Under the pieces are notes generated by a model. The model was not told the origin of the DNA. It did no database searches and saw only the letters and a program-made list of their open reading frames with translations. A stretch of 64,000 bases of DNA from Membranipora membranacea (lineage: Eukaryota > Bryozoa > Gymnolaemata > Cheilostomatida > Membraniporidae): assembly GCA_914767715.1 (NCBI GenBank), contig OU612074.1:21128062-21192061 (forward strand), read 5' to 3'. Position numbers and translations under genes: made by a program. This document shows, in pieces, positions 12,602 to 26,100 of this stretch; position 1 is the stretch's first letter; each line of letters begins with the position of its first letter.

Positions 12602-13972
12602 TATGTTATACTACCAAGACGACCATGATGTCGATGTGGCCGCCGGAGTTAGGAATGATGATTATAAAGCTGATGATGGCAATTACTCTACCACAGCTTT
12701 CACAGACAGAGTGTTAGCGCTGATCAACAGTCATCCAGTGGATGATCCTATGTTCCTTTACTTGGCTTATCAGGCTCCTCATACACCTATTGATGTACAT
12801 CAATTTCAAATGGGTTTAAATTTACCAATCTGGCTGTGTCCAGTGTAAAAGTTAATCTCTCTTCACTAAATCAAGCTCCATGATTTTTATTATCTTGGCA
12901 CTTTTTGTGAGTAATCTGCCATTACCATCTAGTCATTCTAGTGTGTGAAGAGATGAACTTCTATCCTACCCAATCAGTAACATCACATTCCTTTTGGATA
13001 TTATCACAATTGATAGTCTTGGGGAGTAATGTTAGCTACAGTGTAGATTACCTTGTTAGGGGATGACCAACTGTTAGCGAGCGCTTAAAGTTAGCTTTTT
13101 GGGATGGAAGAGTATATGAAGAGGAAGGTAAATCTTGCCTGGTCTTACAGTTGGATATTACAAGTTGTGAAGTTTTATTCTTGCAACCTATCTACTCTGT
13201 TAGAGCTATGTATAATAATAGTGCATATGATTCTCGCACCTCAGAAGATGCACTTATAGGAAATCAGTAATCATACCGGAAAAGAAAGAAGTGATGCCTA
13301 TGTATTCTTTGTTTATTGCTGTGTTGGAAGGTTTTTGGCCCTATCTCCCAATTTAATTTCTATGATTTGTATCCTCATGCATATTGAGTAGATAACTGCC
13401 AAGTATTGCTAGTGTCAAACAAGTGCATTTATAATTTTTATTCATAGCCTTATTCATAACATTGGCGAAGTGTGTGATCTTTGGCGATGATGTTCGTTTC
13501 ATACCTACAAGTCAGATGAGTGTGATTGTGCGTAGGTAAATTCACTGAAACATTTTATGGGGTTATATTTAATATCCTCTTAATTTCTTGTAGACGGAGT
13601 GCGATTATACCACCGGTGTTTGTGAGGATCCACATAAATCCATTCTCAGCAATATTTATACAGGAAGTGAGGCGAGGGGAAAATTCGCCAGCATGGTATA
13701 CTGTAAGTAGAGTCAGATATCCTGCTGACATAATCATATCGGTGCGATTAAAAGACTTGTGAATGTATATTTACAGGGGTAATAAACACCTGACAATGTG
13801 AGGGACCTAAAAAATTCAATCTTAAGCGCCCGCTAGTGAGATTTGATCAGACCACTCGAAATTCTTGGCAGTGAAAAGCAGGCATACCGTAGGTAAACTG
13901 TTAGTCGGTTCATTACAAAGCATAACAATGTGTTTATAGCTATCGACAACGCAGTCAAACAAGTTGTTGATG

Positions 13973-14183
13973 CACTTAAGTGCAGAACCTATTCAGATGG
14001 CACAAGCATGTATGACAATGGGGGTCAAATGTAGATGGTGGCAGCACTGCACCGCTCAAGGGTGGCAAATAGGTGAATAGGTTCTGCACTTAAGTGCAGA
14101 ACCTATTCAGATGGCACAAGCATGTATGACAATGGGGGTCAAATGTAGATGGTGGCAGCACTGCACCGCTCAAGGGTGGCAAA
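13973..14183. repeat. Tandem 97-bp duplication with a 36-bp perfect palindrome at the join
   Basis: Copies lie at about 13973-14069 and 14087-14183. Between them is an inverted copy of the second repeat's start, giving a perfect palindrome at 14074-14109 (18-bp arms, centre CACTTAAGTG). This looks like a template-switch or snap-back replication event inside the dead sulfatase exon. Confidence 0.9.
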
Positions 14184-14745
14184 GGAAACTATTTTGAAGG
14201 AGGTAAGGATGCACATGTCTTTATCATAATGTAACAGTACATATTATCCTGCCCTCTGATCTTGAAAGAATGTCTATTTTAACTTTATGACTATCTCCTG
14301 TGTCTTCATTCATTGTTGTTTGCTGAGTTTTCAGGAAGATTAAACAGTGATTTCACATCGAAAATGTACACATCATCATAATTATTTTCAGGTATTCGTA
14401 ATGTTGGATTTGAACACAGCCCCCTGATGACAGTACTTGCCAACACTGCGCGCACAGATCTGATTCATATCACTGACTGGATGCCAACTTTCATGCACAT
14501 AGCTAGCGGTAGTGCTGTTGATGGTCCGGCTTTGGGAATAGATGGCTTAGACCAGTTCAACAGCATCACAACTGGAGCAGCTTGCGCAGCTTGCGCAAGG
14601 ACGGTAAACAAATATTTAAACTCACTCTAAACTTCTAATGCTTCTCTCAAATAATCCAAAAGATTGTTTCCTGTGACAAATTAGAGCATTCAATCAAGAG
14701 TTTTTTAATTAAGCCATCAGCAGCTACCATTCACAATTGCCAACT

Positions 14746-14832
14746 GGGGTGCATGTATCAGGAGTGTATGTGACAGGGGTTCATGTATCAGGGGTGTATG
14801 TATCAGGGGTGTATGTATCAGAGGTGTATATA
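14746..14832. repeat. Short array of the sulfatase-intron 15-bp minisatellite
   Basis: Five or six units of the same TGTATCAGGGGTGTA-like repeat found at 11146-11362, at the equivalent position in the pseudogene. The array has replaced or eroded the splice acceptor of the following exon relic. Confidence 0.9.
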
Positions 14833-15579
14833 TCACGGGAGATGAGATAAGAGGAAAGCAAATTGTAGGTTCAACCTTCAATACAGATATAACGGCATCA
14901 ATGGTTATGGTGAATCTTGCAGATGGGATGAAATATAAAATTCTCACTGGTGGACAAGCCAACACAATCAACTTCCCCCACCCAGCTGATGGGTATGTTA
15001 CATGTGAGTATACCAACAAAAATCAATAACAAAAATCAATATATGACATCAAACTCAATGTTAGCTAAAACCTGTTATCTCTCCAGGCCTAATAGGCACC
15101 TTGGGCTTCTCTATCGGTCTAGGACAGGTAGTAGCCGAGATATGAAGATTCCATGAGCATTAAGAATAATTTTTACCACAAACCATTATTCCCTCCCATT
15201 CATTCTGATCAATTTTGACTTTCCATTGCAATTTTATAAGATAAGGTCACACATGAGTGTATAATCTTGACTTTATTACAGACGAAGCTGAGATGAACAG
15301 TCTAACACCACCAACAGGTCAGGTCACTGGGCCTTTTGTTTACTGTCTTGATGATAACCTAGAGGAAGACGATGTTAATAACATTATACACAACATCCAG
15401 CTTCACCACATCTACTGACAGAGGTGTACACAGAGAACTCATCCGCTGCCTCTCCTATCGTTACAGTAGATTATTATACTGAGTGTAATCCTGTTAAAAC
15501 TGTTAATGGGGATGTCTGGTTGGATTATTGCTCCATCTCTGCCAAAAGTTGCTAGCGAAAATTATTTTGACATAGGCCT

Positions 15580-15967
15580 ATGATTATTTTCTATAAATTT
15601 TTTACTTAATATAAAAATCCATGCCGGGCAGTTTGCTGTGAATCAAACTGAGCCAATTCACGCTAGCTTTCCATTCCAGTTTTGAAATCTATCATTCTAT
15701 CTTATTGCAGACAGCTATGTGTTCATTGAGTCATCAATTTACTCTGTTGAAATTATACAGTCCAGCTATACATCACTTTATATTCAAAGTAAATACTTAT
15801 CTCTGCATGTCAATGGAAAGTTTTGCATGGATGGGTCAGAGGGCAAATATTGTTTTTGGTTTTGTAGTGTCTCCCCTAGTCTATCCTAAAGTCTCAATAA
15901 TAGCCTTCCCCTGAACAGTGCGGCAATTGATGAAAGTAGGAGAAGGAGCCATAACTCCAGATGTTGT
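15580..15967. repeat. 3' flank of the sulfatase duplication unit, second copy
   Basis: Near-identical to 12180-12601. It continues past the junction point into unique sequence (GTTGTCAATGATC), so this is the original flank. No gene seen. Confidence 0.85.
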
Positions 15968-16737
15968 GTTGTCAATGATCTCCTGGGATATTGACACCAA
16001 AATATTGTGATATAGTGAACCAATCAAAAGTCCTGCCTCTAACGAACTTCAAGTCATAAAGAACCTCAGGCCCCCTGGAGGGTGTGACCTAATCTAGAGG
16101 TCTACTGCACAGTTTGATGGTATTTTTATACACTGAGTATCAATTCAAACAGAGCTCAGCCGAACTTGAGATAAAGCTCCAACTTTGATTCACTCTAAAT
16201 GACGCAAGTCAAGTCAGTCAAGAAATATAAGTCACTTGTTCTGACTTCACAAACTGCTACTACTGGTTTGAACCACCAACTACTCAATATGACAATAAAT
16301 TGTGAATAGATATGAGTGAATCAATTCATTTTGTCTGAAGTCCTGAGATATGGTGGCACAAAATACTTAGCATAGTAGCAATAAACTAGGATGTTATTGC
16401 TTAATAGATTACCTGATATTTGTCCCATGTTGGCACAGTCGAATAGGTCACCATGACTAGTTAAGCTCTGAATAATATTGGTGAATAATATAGATAAATA
16501 AATTCATATTTGTTCACATATATATTGGGCTAATGAGTAAGGCAAAACAATACATTCCAAATAAATAATTGAAAGTAGAAATGTGTCAATACATATTATG
16601 CAACAATAACTAAACCCCATGGGGTCATGAAATATTAAAACCACTGAAAAATTGTCTGTAATTAACGTTGCATTTTAAATTCACTCTCTCATGTGTTGAC
16701 ACGAAGCTCAGTTGTCGGGTTTTATGGAAGTACCGCC
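15968..16737. other. Noncoding stretch between sulfatase pseudogene and channel gene
   Basis: AT-rich. No convincing exon, repeat or RNA gene was identified. Confidence 0.5.
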
Positions 16738-17005
16738 ATGACAGCAGTGGGACAGATATATGTGCAGCCTATTATTCCAGGTAATAGTTATCAGACCGTT
16801 GTCACAAAACATATTGTGTTGTTTTTTACTCTTGTTTTCTGTTTACTACAATCTATTTGATCAATTGTTGACAGGAGATCATTCTGTTCCAATTACTGTA
16901 CCAAATTATGTAATACAAACGGTCATATACTGGCAATTATCTGACACCGTCAATTACAACATCAGGAATGGGTTGATCCACACAAAATCATATACAACCA
17001 TGTAA
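16738..17005 (+). CDS. Candidate two-exon 57-residue ORF (doubtful)
   Basis: ATG at 16738 opens 14 codons plus one base, then a GTAATA donor at 16781. A TTGACAG acceptor precedes 16875, and the joined frame runs to TAA at 17003-17005. The phase match across the intron is the only support. The peptide has no signal sequence or family that I recognise. It could be a chance ORF or a 5' exon of the channel gene that follows. Confidence 0.2.
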
Positions 17006-17164
17006 GATATAGCGATAAACATAGCTAAGGTAATTAATCTTGCGCTGTCTACAAGCTTCATGAATTTACATGCATCCATCTGTGTAGCGTTATAAAAATC
17101 CTACCTGTTTATGATTGCAGGGAAAATTAAAAAAGTTTATGACAACTTTTAACAGATATCTATC

Positions 17165-20100
17165 ATGCACTGCAGGTTCTTCAGGTTCTATAAATGTTAT
17201 AAATTTATTTCTTTACATCATTTCACGGATCTTGTAGATTCTCCTAACCTGCCACAGAATAATATTCTTCTTCAGAAATGTAGCCAGGTAAATATTGATA
17301 ATACAGGCGAGGAATCGAAGTCATATCTGGGTTACATAGACATAAAAGCTCCATCCGTTCATCAGCAGTCTCCCAAGCCTGTGTCTATAGAGAGCACATT
17401 TGAATCTTTCGCCAAAAACACAACATTTCACGGATTCAACCAAGTAAGTTAAAACTGCACAACAGAAAATTTTGTTACAAAATCAGCCTTTTATTCCATT
17501 TTTGACAGTTTGTCATAGGTTACATTCATTTATTATATTCATGTGTTGTCATGTTTTAGTGAAATAAATCCACCAAGTAATGACAATGAGATCAATATTG
17601 TCAGATCTTAAATTATTCAGCTTATAGAATGCGTAAATCCTCATTTGTGGTTATCCTCAAGTCAGCCCATCAAAGGAAAATTGTCTGTTTTGTATCTGTA
17701 GGCCTGAGGTATTTTATGAATAATAAGAACTATCTCTTATTTTATCTCCTTACAATACTCACTTGTTTGCTTGGTGATATCTGTTAAGAGAAACTTTCAC
17801 CAAAATTCATATTAATATAATTAAACTTTTCTTTTTAAGGTTGTCAACTCAAAAAGTAGAAAAAGAAAAAATCACATGGATGATTGCTATTGCTGTGGCG
17901 TTCTGTTGTCTTGTTTCGATTGTACTCAAAAGGTAAGAATTGGCTGAGATTTGAGCCTCATTCTTTGCCTAGTAAGCGAACAACACTGTCATGAATTATA
18001 AATCCCTCTTCTGTACCGATATCATCTGAATGATACACAAGATAGTTCGTCCCCTCCGACAAGTCTGCTGCATTACGACCGTGATATTATGGACATGAGA
18101 GACAGGATCAAAGAGAGACAAGTTTCAAAACAGGACTTGTCATTGATCTGCTAATGTAGGAAATGCCTTGACATGATAAAAACCCACCGCCTGATTTTGT
18201 GCCTTGAAGCTCTGTTCCTCATTCAATATATTGGTATTGTAAACATCAGAATATCACTAGCTCTATTCATATAATTAGGTATGAGTTATATGAGCATTCA
18301 TTGTTATTACAGGACTTTAACCTACTTTGAGTTCAACACAGTTACTGACACACAGACAGAACACAAGAACATTCTGGAATTCCCAGCAGTAACAGTCTGC
18401 AATTTTAATATGTGAGTAAAATTTGAATTAACAATTTTGGTCGGATTTTGAATTTGAAAATTGCTTTTCAATCAGTAACATCATTTTATCAACTTGATGT
18501 TATTTCCTCTTCAAAAAAAATGGTTTGCCTAAAATCAGTATTGAACTTTTCAGGACAAACTGCTAGATCCATTGTAATTTTCAAACTCAAAATCCAATCT
18601 AAGTTGATCGATTTGTCGACAAAAACCTGGATTTTTGACAGTAAATCAAAGAGAGCATCATCGCTTCTACACCTTCCAATGTGTTACGTCGCACACAATT
18701 AAATGCCTCAGTGCCTCATGCTAATTATCCATATAGTGTCCTGTCTAGGTTTATTATTAAGTGTTTGGTATGCACTGATCACCCAGCAGCCAATCAGATC
18801 AGAGCCAAAATATTGGTTACATTGCCCTCAATTATCAGACAGGAACATAAATTGATTAAGCTAACAGATAAATCAGATGGGATTTCATTTTCTCTGCTAG
18901 TGATTTAGAATGACTACTAATTAACTCATTACAGGCGTCAACTGAGCTCTGATGATGATGATTATGGAAATCTCTATGGAGCAATAAATGATGGAGCAAC
19001 AACAGATGGTCATTGGCCCCTAGTTGAGATATCATTCCTCTCAGAATATGAGACTTTCCTTGCCGGCAACCGACCAATCCACTCAGAAACAGGTATTCTG
19101 TTCAATTATCTAAGAACTGGGCCAAAAGAAAAAGCTGAGCCCATATTGGCTCTTTATTAACCACGGCAAATATTAGATTTATACTTTGATATGAACAGTC
19201 AAAAAGGTTTTATAACTATATCTCAAAAAACCAATGCTTGGGTAAATGTACATAATCACAAGTTTTAAGCATAGTGGTTTAAACAGTAATAATAACAAAT
19301 GATAATTTGTGTACGTTTCAGATCTGGGGACACAAACCATAGATATAAACATACAGTATAGATTAGCCATTGCACATCATTAATTTTGTGTTGTAGGCTA
19401 CAAAAAGACCAAATAAAAACATAGTATTGCACACAGAAAAAAAATAGCGTTGTTTTGATTCTGAGATAGTTCCCCTACTTCACCCTTGCAATTAATTATT
19501 TTGACGCTAAAATGACCTGCCAATTGAAAAACCATCAGCTATGATTTGATACTCTGAGATAATCAACTGTTCTTTGAAACTGGCCAAAGGTGAATAAAGA
19601 GTCAAATTAACTCCAAAATATGATTCTTATTTGATTAATTCTAAGGGTGAAGTGGGGGAACTATCTTGGAATCAATATAACTTCTATTGGATGCTAATAT
19701 GCCTTCTGATTATGAGCTAGAGTCATTCTGATTTTAAAATTTCTTTGTGTGTGGAGCTTGTTCTGAATTTGCAGTTATGCAATATTTAACCCTGAGAAAA
19801 TCGATAGCACTTCTAGGTAAAACTATGTATAGTGTTCAAAATTGTCCCCTTCTCATCTATGAGACATCAAAGCCTTGGACTGTACCAGCCAAAAAAGCTT
19901 CCACTTCCCAAAACTTTTATTTGACAATTCCTTGTCCATAAGTTAGAAATAAAAATGTTTTCATCGCTTTTGGCATGGTGCAATAGTATGTAACTAATTT
20001 TGGCGATATTTACAGTGTTCTCTAAAGTAGATAGAATTGGTAGCTCATCGGGCTTTGATACCTCATAGCTTTGATGAGAGGACAGCAACTAACACAAAAC

Positions 20101-23100
20101 ATGATTTTTACACGGAAGTGAATTATTTCAGTGTAAAAATGTTGCATAACTACTGAAGAATGCTGCCAGGCGATATATATAACTTTGGTGTTTCTGTGGT
20201 CTGTGAATCCCTACTGCTATGTCATTGCGTCAACCAATTTAGAATGCCACACTGTACTGAGGCCACATTTGAATATATGACACTTGAGCCATTCTCAATG
20301 GCAGGTTGTAGCATGCATTGGCCAATCTATGTTACTCACTTGTTTATATAAATGAGGACAACAGAGGGTCATGATAATGGTATCCAAGCTCAAGTTAACT
20401 AGTATAATAAGGCATACTTGGATGAGAGCTCTGTTCTTTTGTTGGGCATGCCTCATACCCCTTATCTCCACTGCTATTCTGCTTCCACTTTCTGCTTGGG
20501 GAGATAAATGCTGAGGTTACCCTATGGTCACCAAATAAATTCTAGAATTTTTACAACTCTTTAATTTATAGCTAATTTGTACACACAAGGTCCATTTGGT
20601 TCTCTCAGTCTAAGCTTTACAATGATGTAAGAAATTGCGTAGGTGTCATGTCTCTGTGAAATTCTTACTCTGATCTTATTGATTGAAAGTTATCGAAGCA
20701 AGTATGAATAAGTTTTAAGAAAACTGCATTTCTGAAAAAGAAATTGGAAATCTGAATTTTAGGGTTGCAGCCATTATATAGAATAAAGAAGTATACATCT
20801 ATATTGTAGTTGAGAGAACAACAGAAGTTTATGATAATCCTGATGGCCAGTCACCATCATTGCCTTCTTCAACAGAGGATGTCACAGTCAAAGCAGGTCA
20901 AAGAGAATAATGCGAGAATGTGTTAGCTTCTTATTATTATTACTATAAATTTAAAGTTAATCAGAATGAACAAGCTTTATGAAAATGTCTTGAAACTGAA
21001 AATAATGGGCAATGGGTTGTAAATACAAATTGAAAAATCTGGTATTGACTGTTACCAAAATATAACAAAAATAAATCTTCTTTATTAAAGGTGAGAGGAC
21101 AACGGAGGATTATGATAATAATGATTTTGGTTTCGGCTCCTTCATCAGATGATGTCACAGGCAGGGCACATCAACCATCAGCACATCAGCCATCTGCACA
21201 TCAACCGTCAGCACATCAACCATCAAAGAAAAACCAGGAAGGTTCTTCGTCAGTGAGTACTTACTGTCAACCATTCAAGAGGCATTGATTGTTGACACGA
21301 TTTCACCACAGCAAAATAATTGGCTAAGTTTTGGGAATTCAGGCTAATCTGGTCAATCTAAAGCAAGTTGCCATTAATGAGTTGATACACAGAGTTCAGA
21401 GGATAACTTCTGACTTGAGATCTACTGCAGAATCAACGCTTTCTTATTTGTGGAAAACTTATGCATCAATTCTGTGCAATACCTCTGTGCTAGTGATGGG
21501 AATCACTCAATCAAACTAGCAGAACATATGCATTCAAGCGACAAATGAGATACAGACCAGCAGAAGGATGAAAAAAATCTCGAAGATACATTAGCTTGCT
21601 AAGCACTGATTGGGATAAATTTTGTAATTGGGGCCAAGTTTGGTTCAAGCCAAGTTTTAATGGTGCCAATTTTTTGACTAATTTGGGCCAAGTTTCGCAT
21701 TTCAGGGTAAGTTTCAGTATATTTGGCCGAGTCTTATATTGGGGGCCAAGTTTGGATGGCGGCCAAGTTTGTCTTTTGACGAAGATTGAACAGGGTTAGG
21801 TTGTCACGCTTCCAACTCAAACCACCTGAGAAGCCTTCCTTAGTGCTTTTGTAACTATCAACTCGGAATAACCTTTGACTGTCGTCAATGTGACTTCATA
21901 CATGCGTCTAAACTTTGGTTTATGATTCTTTGCCTGAGAAGAGCCAATATAAGAACATCATGTTTGCCGATTGACTCCACACATGATCTTTCCTCATGGA
22001 GTTTCCAGTGACCTGGTCTGTTAACTTCAAATTTTCACTTTCCATTTTTCAATATCTCGAGAATATACACAACTTGTTAGGTATAGAAGTATTTAAGGCA
22101 CTCCATGGGTTATCCGCTCATTGTTCTGGCTCCCTACAGGTCACATGACTTGTCATGACAGAACATTGTTAGCCATTCAAGAGAAAAGCTTTATTGATAA
22201 TAATATTCCCATTACACTTGGAAAATTACTCCTGAAAATAAGAGACCTCTACAAACCTCATGAATTTCAATCAAATGTAGACGTCTAATAGGGATTCTGC
22301 TATTGGGTTGTTTATTTGTCTGGTGTACTTTGTCCAACAAGAGATTAGTTTGAGTCTCATCAACATTTAAGAGTAACGATGGCCAACATTTGACAATTTT
22401 AAGCCTAGAAAGCAAGAGACAGTGTTGATTCCCTAGTGTTTTTCTTTATGATGAGCTCATTTATCAACAAACCGATTCAATAATTCTTTGTTTCTATCTC
22501 AGGAGCAATTCAATGACTTTATCAACCATCTGAAGCAAAACGGCTGAATGCTGCAGGAGAGTCACACTGAGAGTGCGCAGGAAACTTTGTTGTAATGTCA
22601 ATTTGGGAAATCCAACTGCACCTAAGAGGTAAATCACTCTACTCCCTACTAATGCAAGCAGAAAATTTTCGATTTGTAGTATCGTGACAGATGGAAAGCT
22701 CACCTTAAGAGATCACATCAGAAAACAAATTGCACAATTGCAGTCAGATGGTGTGTTTAGTGATAACCTCAAATATCTTTTTGTTCTTCAGTGGTTCAGT
22801 CAGTCCCTAACTCCACTGGGTAAGTGTTACACCTTTAATCACAATGATCTCATAGTTGTAAGAGGTGCAGGTGATATCCGAGTAATTCAGACCGCTACAG
22901 GACCAGCCCATGGACTAATAATCAAACTTGACATTCAGCATGTGAGTTTCCAATTGAACAGTTTTCGATAAATTTAATAATATCAGTCAAAGTGGAACGG
23001 TGTTGTTGGAGGTTGGTATAGAGCTGAAGGTAACATGAACAGATCTTCTTTCAAGTCAATGCTTGTAAGAGAGGACAATTGTCCTCTCAACAAGTATTGG

Positions 23101-26100
23101 CAAAAGTTGATAAAGTTTGATAACAAGGAATGTTCCTTCTATAATTGTAGTATGGATATATCACTTTACTGCCTTTTGTTGGTGTCAAAGTACTGATACA
23201 TCCTAAGAGTGAGGCGCCTGACATGACCAAAGAGGGAATCAATTTGGGTGTTGGACGTCAAGCTGATATTACTCTATCACAAACAAAGGTAAGCTGGAGT
23301 CATAAACAAAGAAGAGATTGCCAGCTAGTCTGAGCATTGTATATCAGCTGAAGTTCCAATTAAATTCATGAGTTCACCAAAGACTAAAAGACAAAATGGA
23401 TTCAAAAAAATTTGGGTTGGTGTTGAACAACACAGTAGAGGATTAATCGGAAGTTTCTGTTTTCGATTGAGATTATACAGCATAACATCTGAAGAACCCA
23501 GTAATGTATTTCAGGTGCATCTACCCACTGAAGCAACTGATACTTTGAGGTAGGGGGTACAAGATGTAAGTACCATCTCCAACAATCCTAGGAGAGACTT
23601 ACACACATGTTACTTTCAAAATGATCATTTTAAAACAAGAGACTATTCTAATATTTTTCGAATCTGGATTTTCACAGAACAAACCAGTCTATACTGTCAA
23701 TGAGCAGTTAATCCTTTCGAGTTTTATCCACAGTATATGCGTCAGACAAGGCCATGGGGAATTGTGACGCGGAAAAGAGACTGAAACTGGAACCAGATGA
23801 GAAATACTCATTCTCTTCATGCGAAGAGGAATGTCAGCTTATCACAGTCCTCGAGCAATGTTGGTGCCGTCTATATTATGTTGATGAAGCTAGGCTTAAC
23901 ATCACAGGTGTCAGCCACTCAATTCTCTCATCTTGAGGCATTTTATAAATAGCATAGTTTTAGAGAGAGGTTGGCGCATAATAGACTGGACATTGAATTG
24001 TAGATGAATCAATGTATAGATCACCACAATGACAATATCACTGATAAGTTAAGTTTAAGGTAAGCGTTGATCGACTCAGTTTAAACGTCTTTATCAGCTT
24101 TTTTGCCAGTTCCAGATACACAAGTTTTATTATGAATAATCTGCTAGTTGTCTGAGTTGCACAAATTTTAAAGGCTCAGCTATTCAGCATGAGATGAAAT
24201 TATATGCTGCTTCATCCATATTGTTTTACTCACAGATTCTGGCAGGAGACTTAACAGTGGGAAATCTAAATTAGTCCTTTTTCAACATCTAAGCATATAC
24301 TGAACTTAAAGACTTTGTTTTAGGCTGCTCTTTTGTATCGCATCTTATTCTCCATATTTTATTCTATCATGTGAGCGATGTTCAGCTTTAGAATCCAAAA
24401 ACTGAGGAAGTTAGGGCCTCTCAAACTTCCAGGGTGATTGCCTTCAATCGGCATGAGGAATAAGCGGATGTTTACCCTGGGGTATGTCACAACCATAGAC
24501 ATGTGACATAGACATTATGAGTTATTAGTTAATACACTAATAATCACATAATAATTGATGATCAAAATTCAGACCTGGGTGGGAATCGAACCCGGGTCCC
24601 CATACCTATAGCAACGACGCTACCATCACGCCATCATTGCCGTCACCTTGGAAGTTTGAGAGGCCATGACTTCTACAATATTTGTATTCTAAAGCTGAAA
24701 ATCGCTCACATGATAGAATAAAATATGAAGAATAAGATGCGATACAAAAGAGCAGCCTAAAACAAAGTCTTTAAGTTCAGTATAGCATCTCCATTGTCAT
24801 TTTTAAATTGCTCCACTCCTTTGATAAGAGGCAATTAGAATTTGTTTGAAATTGTACACAATGGCATAGAAATTACAAATATATAGGCTCTGTGCACTAC
24901 CTTGGGCAATATTGCCACTGCACTGATGGATGAAATAAACACCGTAATGAAAAAGTAAATCGCAATCTTAAATATGTTAAAAAAGTATTTCAAACATGCG
25001 CTCAAAATCTCATTTAGATAATGTGATGAACTGATGCTCCAAAAAAACCAGATCTTTGTGAGTTACCATGTCGAAATGTAATTCTGCCCAAACAGAAAAA
25101 CACGAACTTGGAGATTTTTCGTCAGATTTTGAATTTTTTGCAGAAAAAGATAAATGAGTTGTTAGCTGATTGACTAACGATCCAGGTGACCAAATGTGGT
25201 TATCCTGAATTAAAAACTGTAGGAAGGAGATAGCTTTTGGAAAAGTAGGGAGGAGATAACTACAACTGAGCATTTTTACTTTAAATAACTGAGAGCAGAC
25301 AATGTGTGATTGTCCAATTAGCTGTCAAGATACAGAGTATGATCCCCAAGTGTCATATTCACAGTTTACTGATGATCACAGAGTCGTTCTTGTTATGAAC
25401 AAAAATTATTATGGAAGTGAGTCTGGGTCTTATATTGTGTGTGCATATGGTGACAGTTTCTACAAGTAAGTGTAATTGTATAAACATTCCTGTTCTGTTA
25501 GGACAGAAACCAGTTTGTTGAATTGTTATCGCAGATGGTTTGTTGATCCAGCCCATGTTGCGTGCTAAGACATATCTAAGGTACTGATTCTAATCCAACA
25601 CCCTGATGTTATGAGACATGTGGCAGGTGCTGTTTGGGACATGTCTTACAGTACTCATACGTCCCCTAGAGTGCAAAAAACAATGCTTTATAGGCCTTGA
25701 GTGTTGAAAGACTTGTCCAATACAGCACCGGCCACAAGTCTTAGAGCACACAGCGCCAGCGACGCTTTTTAGAGCCCATTCATAACAGCATTAACTTGTG
25801 TAATGTATAATACTGGCTATGAGAAAGGAACTTAGGTTATTAAAGTTGAAAATAGAAATAGGAGATAAATGTTGGCCACATGTCTCTTTCTTTTTCATTC
25901 ACAACATAGTGAAAGGCTTGATTTGAAATTTTTATATTTTGAAATATTTCATTCGCCCTATGAACAAACAATACTCGAGTTACCAAGGTCATATACCTGC
26001 TTTTCACATAAGTCTGACCTAATAAGAATCAATTTATGACATTTCAATAAGTTTCGTGGTTTACAGACCAACATTACGCATAGCCTATGATCTGAGATAA

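Larger units (their letters stand above)
12611..15555 (+). pseudogene. Truncated tandem arylsulfatase duplicate (exon 4 to last exon), nonfunctional
   Basis: Exon relics: 12611-12794, 13594-13702, 13940-14202, 14392-14603, about 14842-15003 and 15282-15555. They are highly similar to exons of the upstream gene. The copy begins abruptly inside the exon with CTACCAAGAC (8891 in the intact gene, 12611 here), so it lacks signal peptide, metal-binding Asp pair and catalytic cysteine. Further damage: the first donor changed from GTAAGT to GTACAT; the SDNGG exon lost about 28 bp, removing the metal site, and then had about 97 bp duplicated in tandem; the acceptor before 14842 is degraded; the last exon has frameshifts giving an early TGA at about 15416. 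Sequence before 12601 equals the 3' flank repeated at 15705-15967, defining a roughly 3.4-3.7 kb tandem duplication unit. Confidence 0.92.

Noticed and set aside
22212-22415. Minus-strand ORF with NVDET as a Tc1/pogo-like transposase piece
   Set aside because: One short motif only; no DDE neighbours, inverted ends or target duplication.
24568-24640. Functional tRNA gene on the minus strand
   Set aside because: The T-stem pairs poorly and the acceptor stem does not close; better explained as a SINE or tRNA relic.
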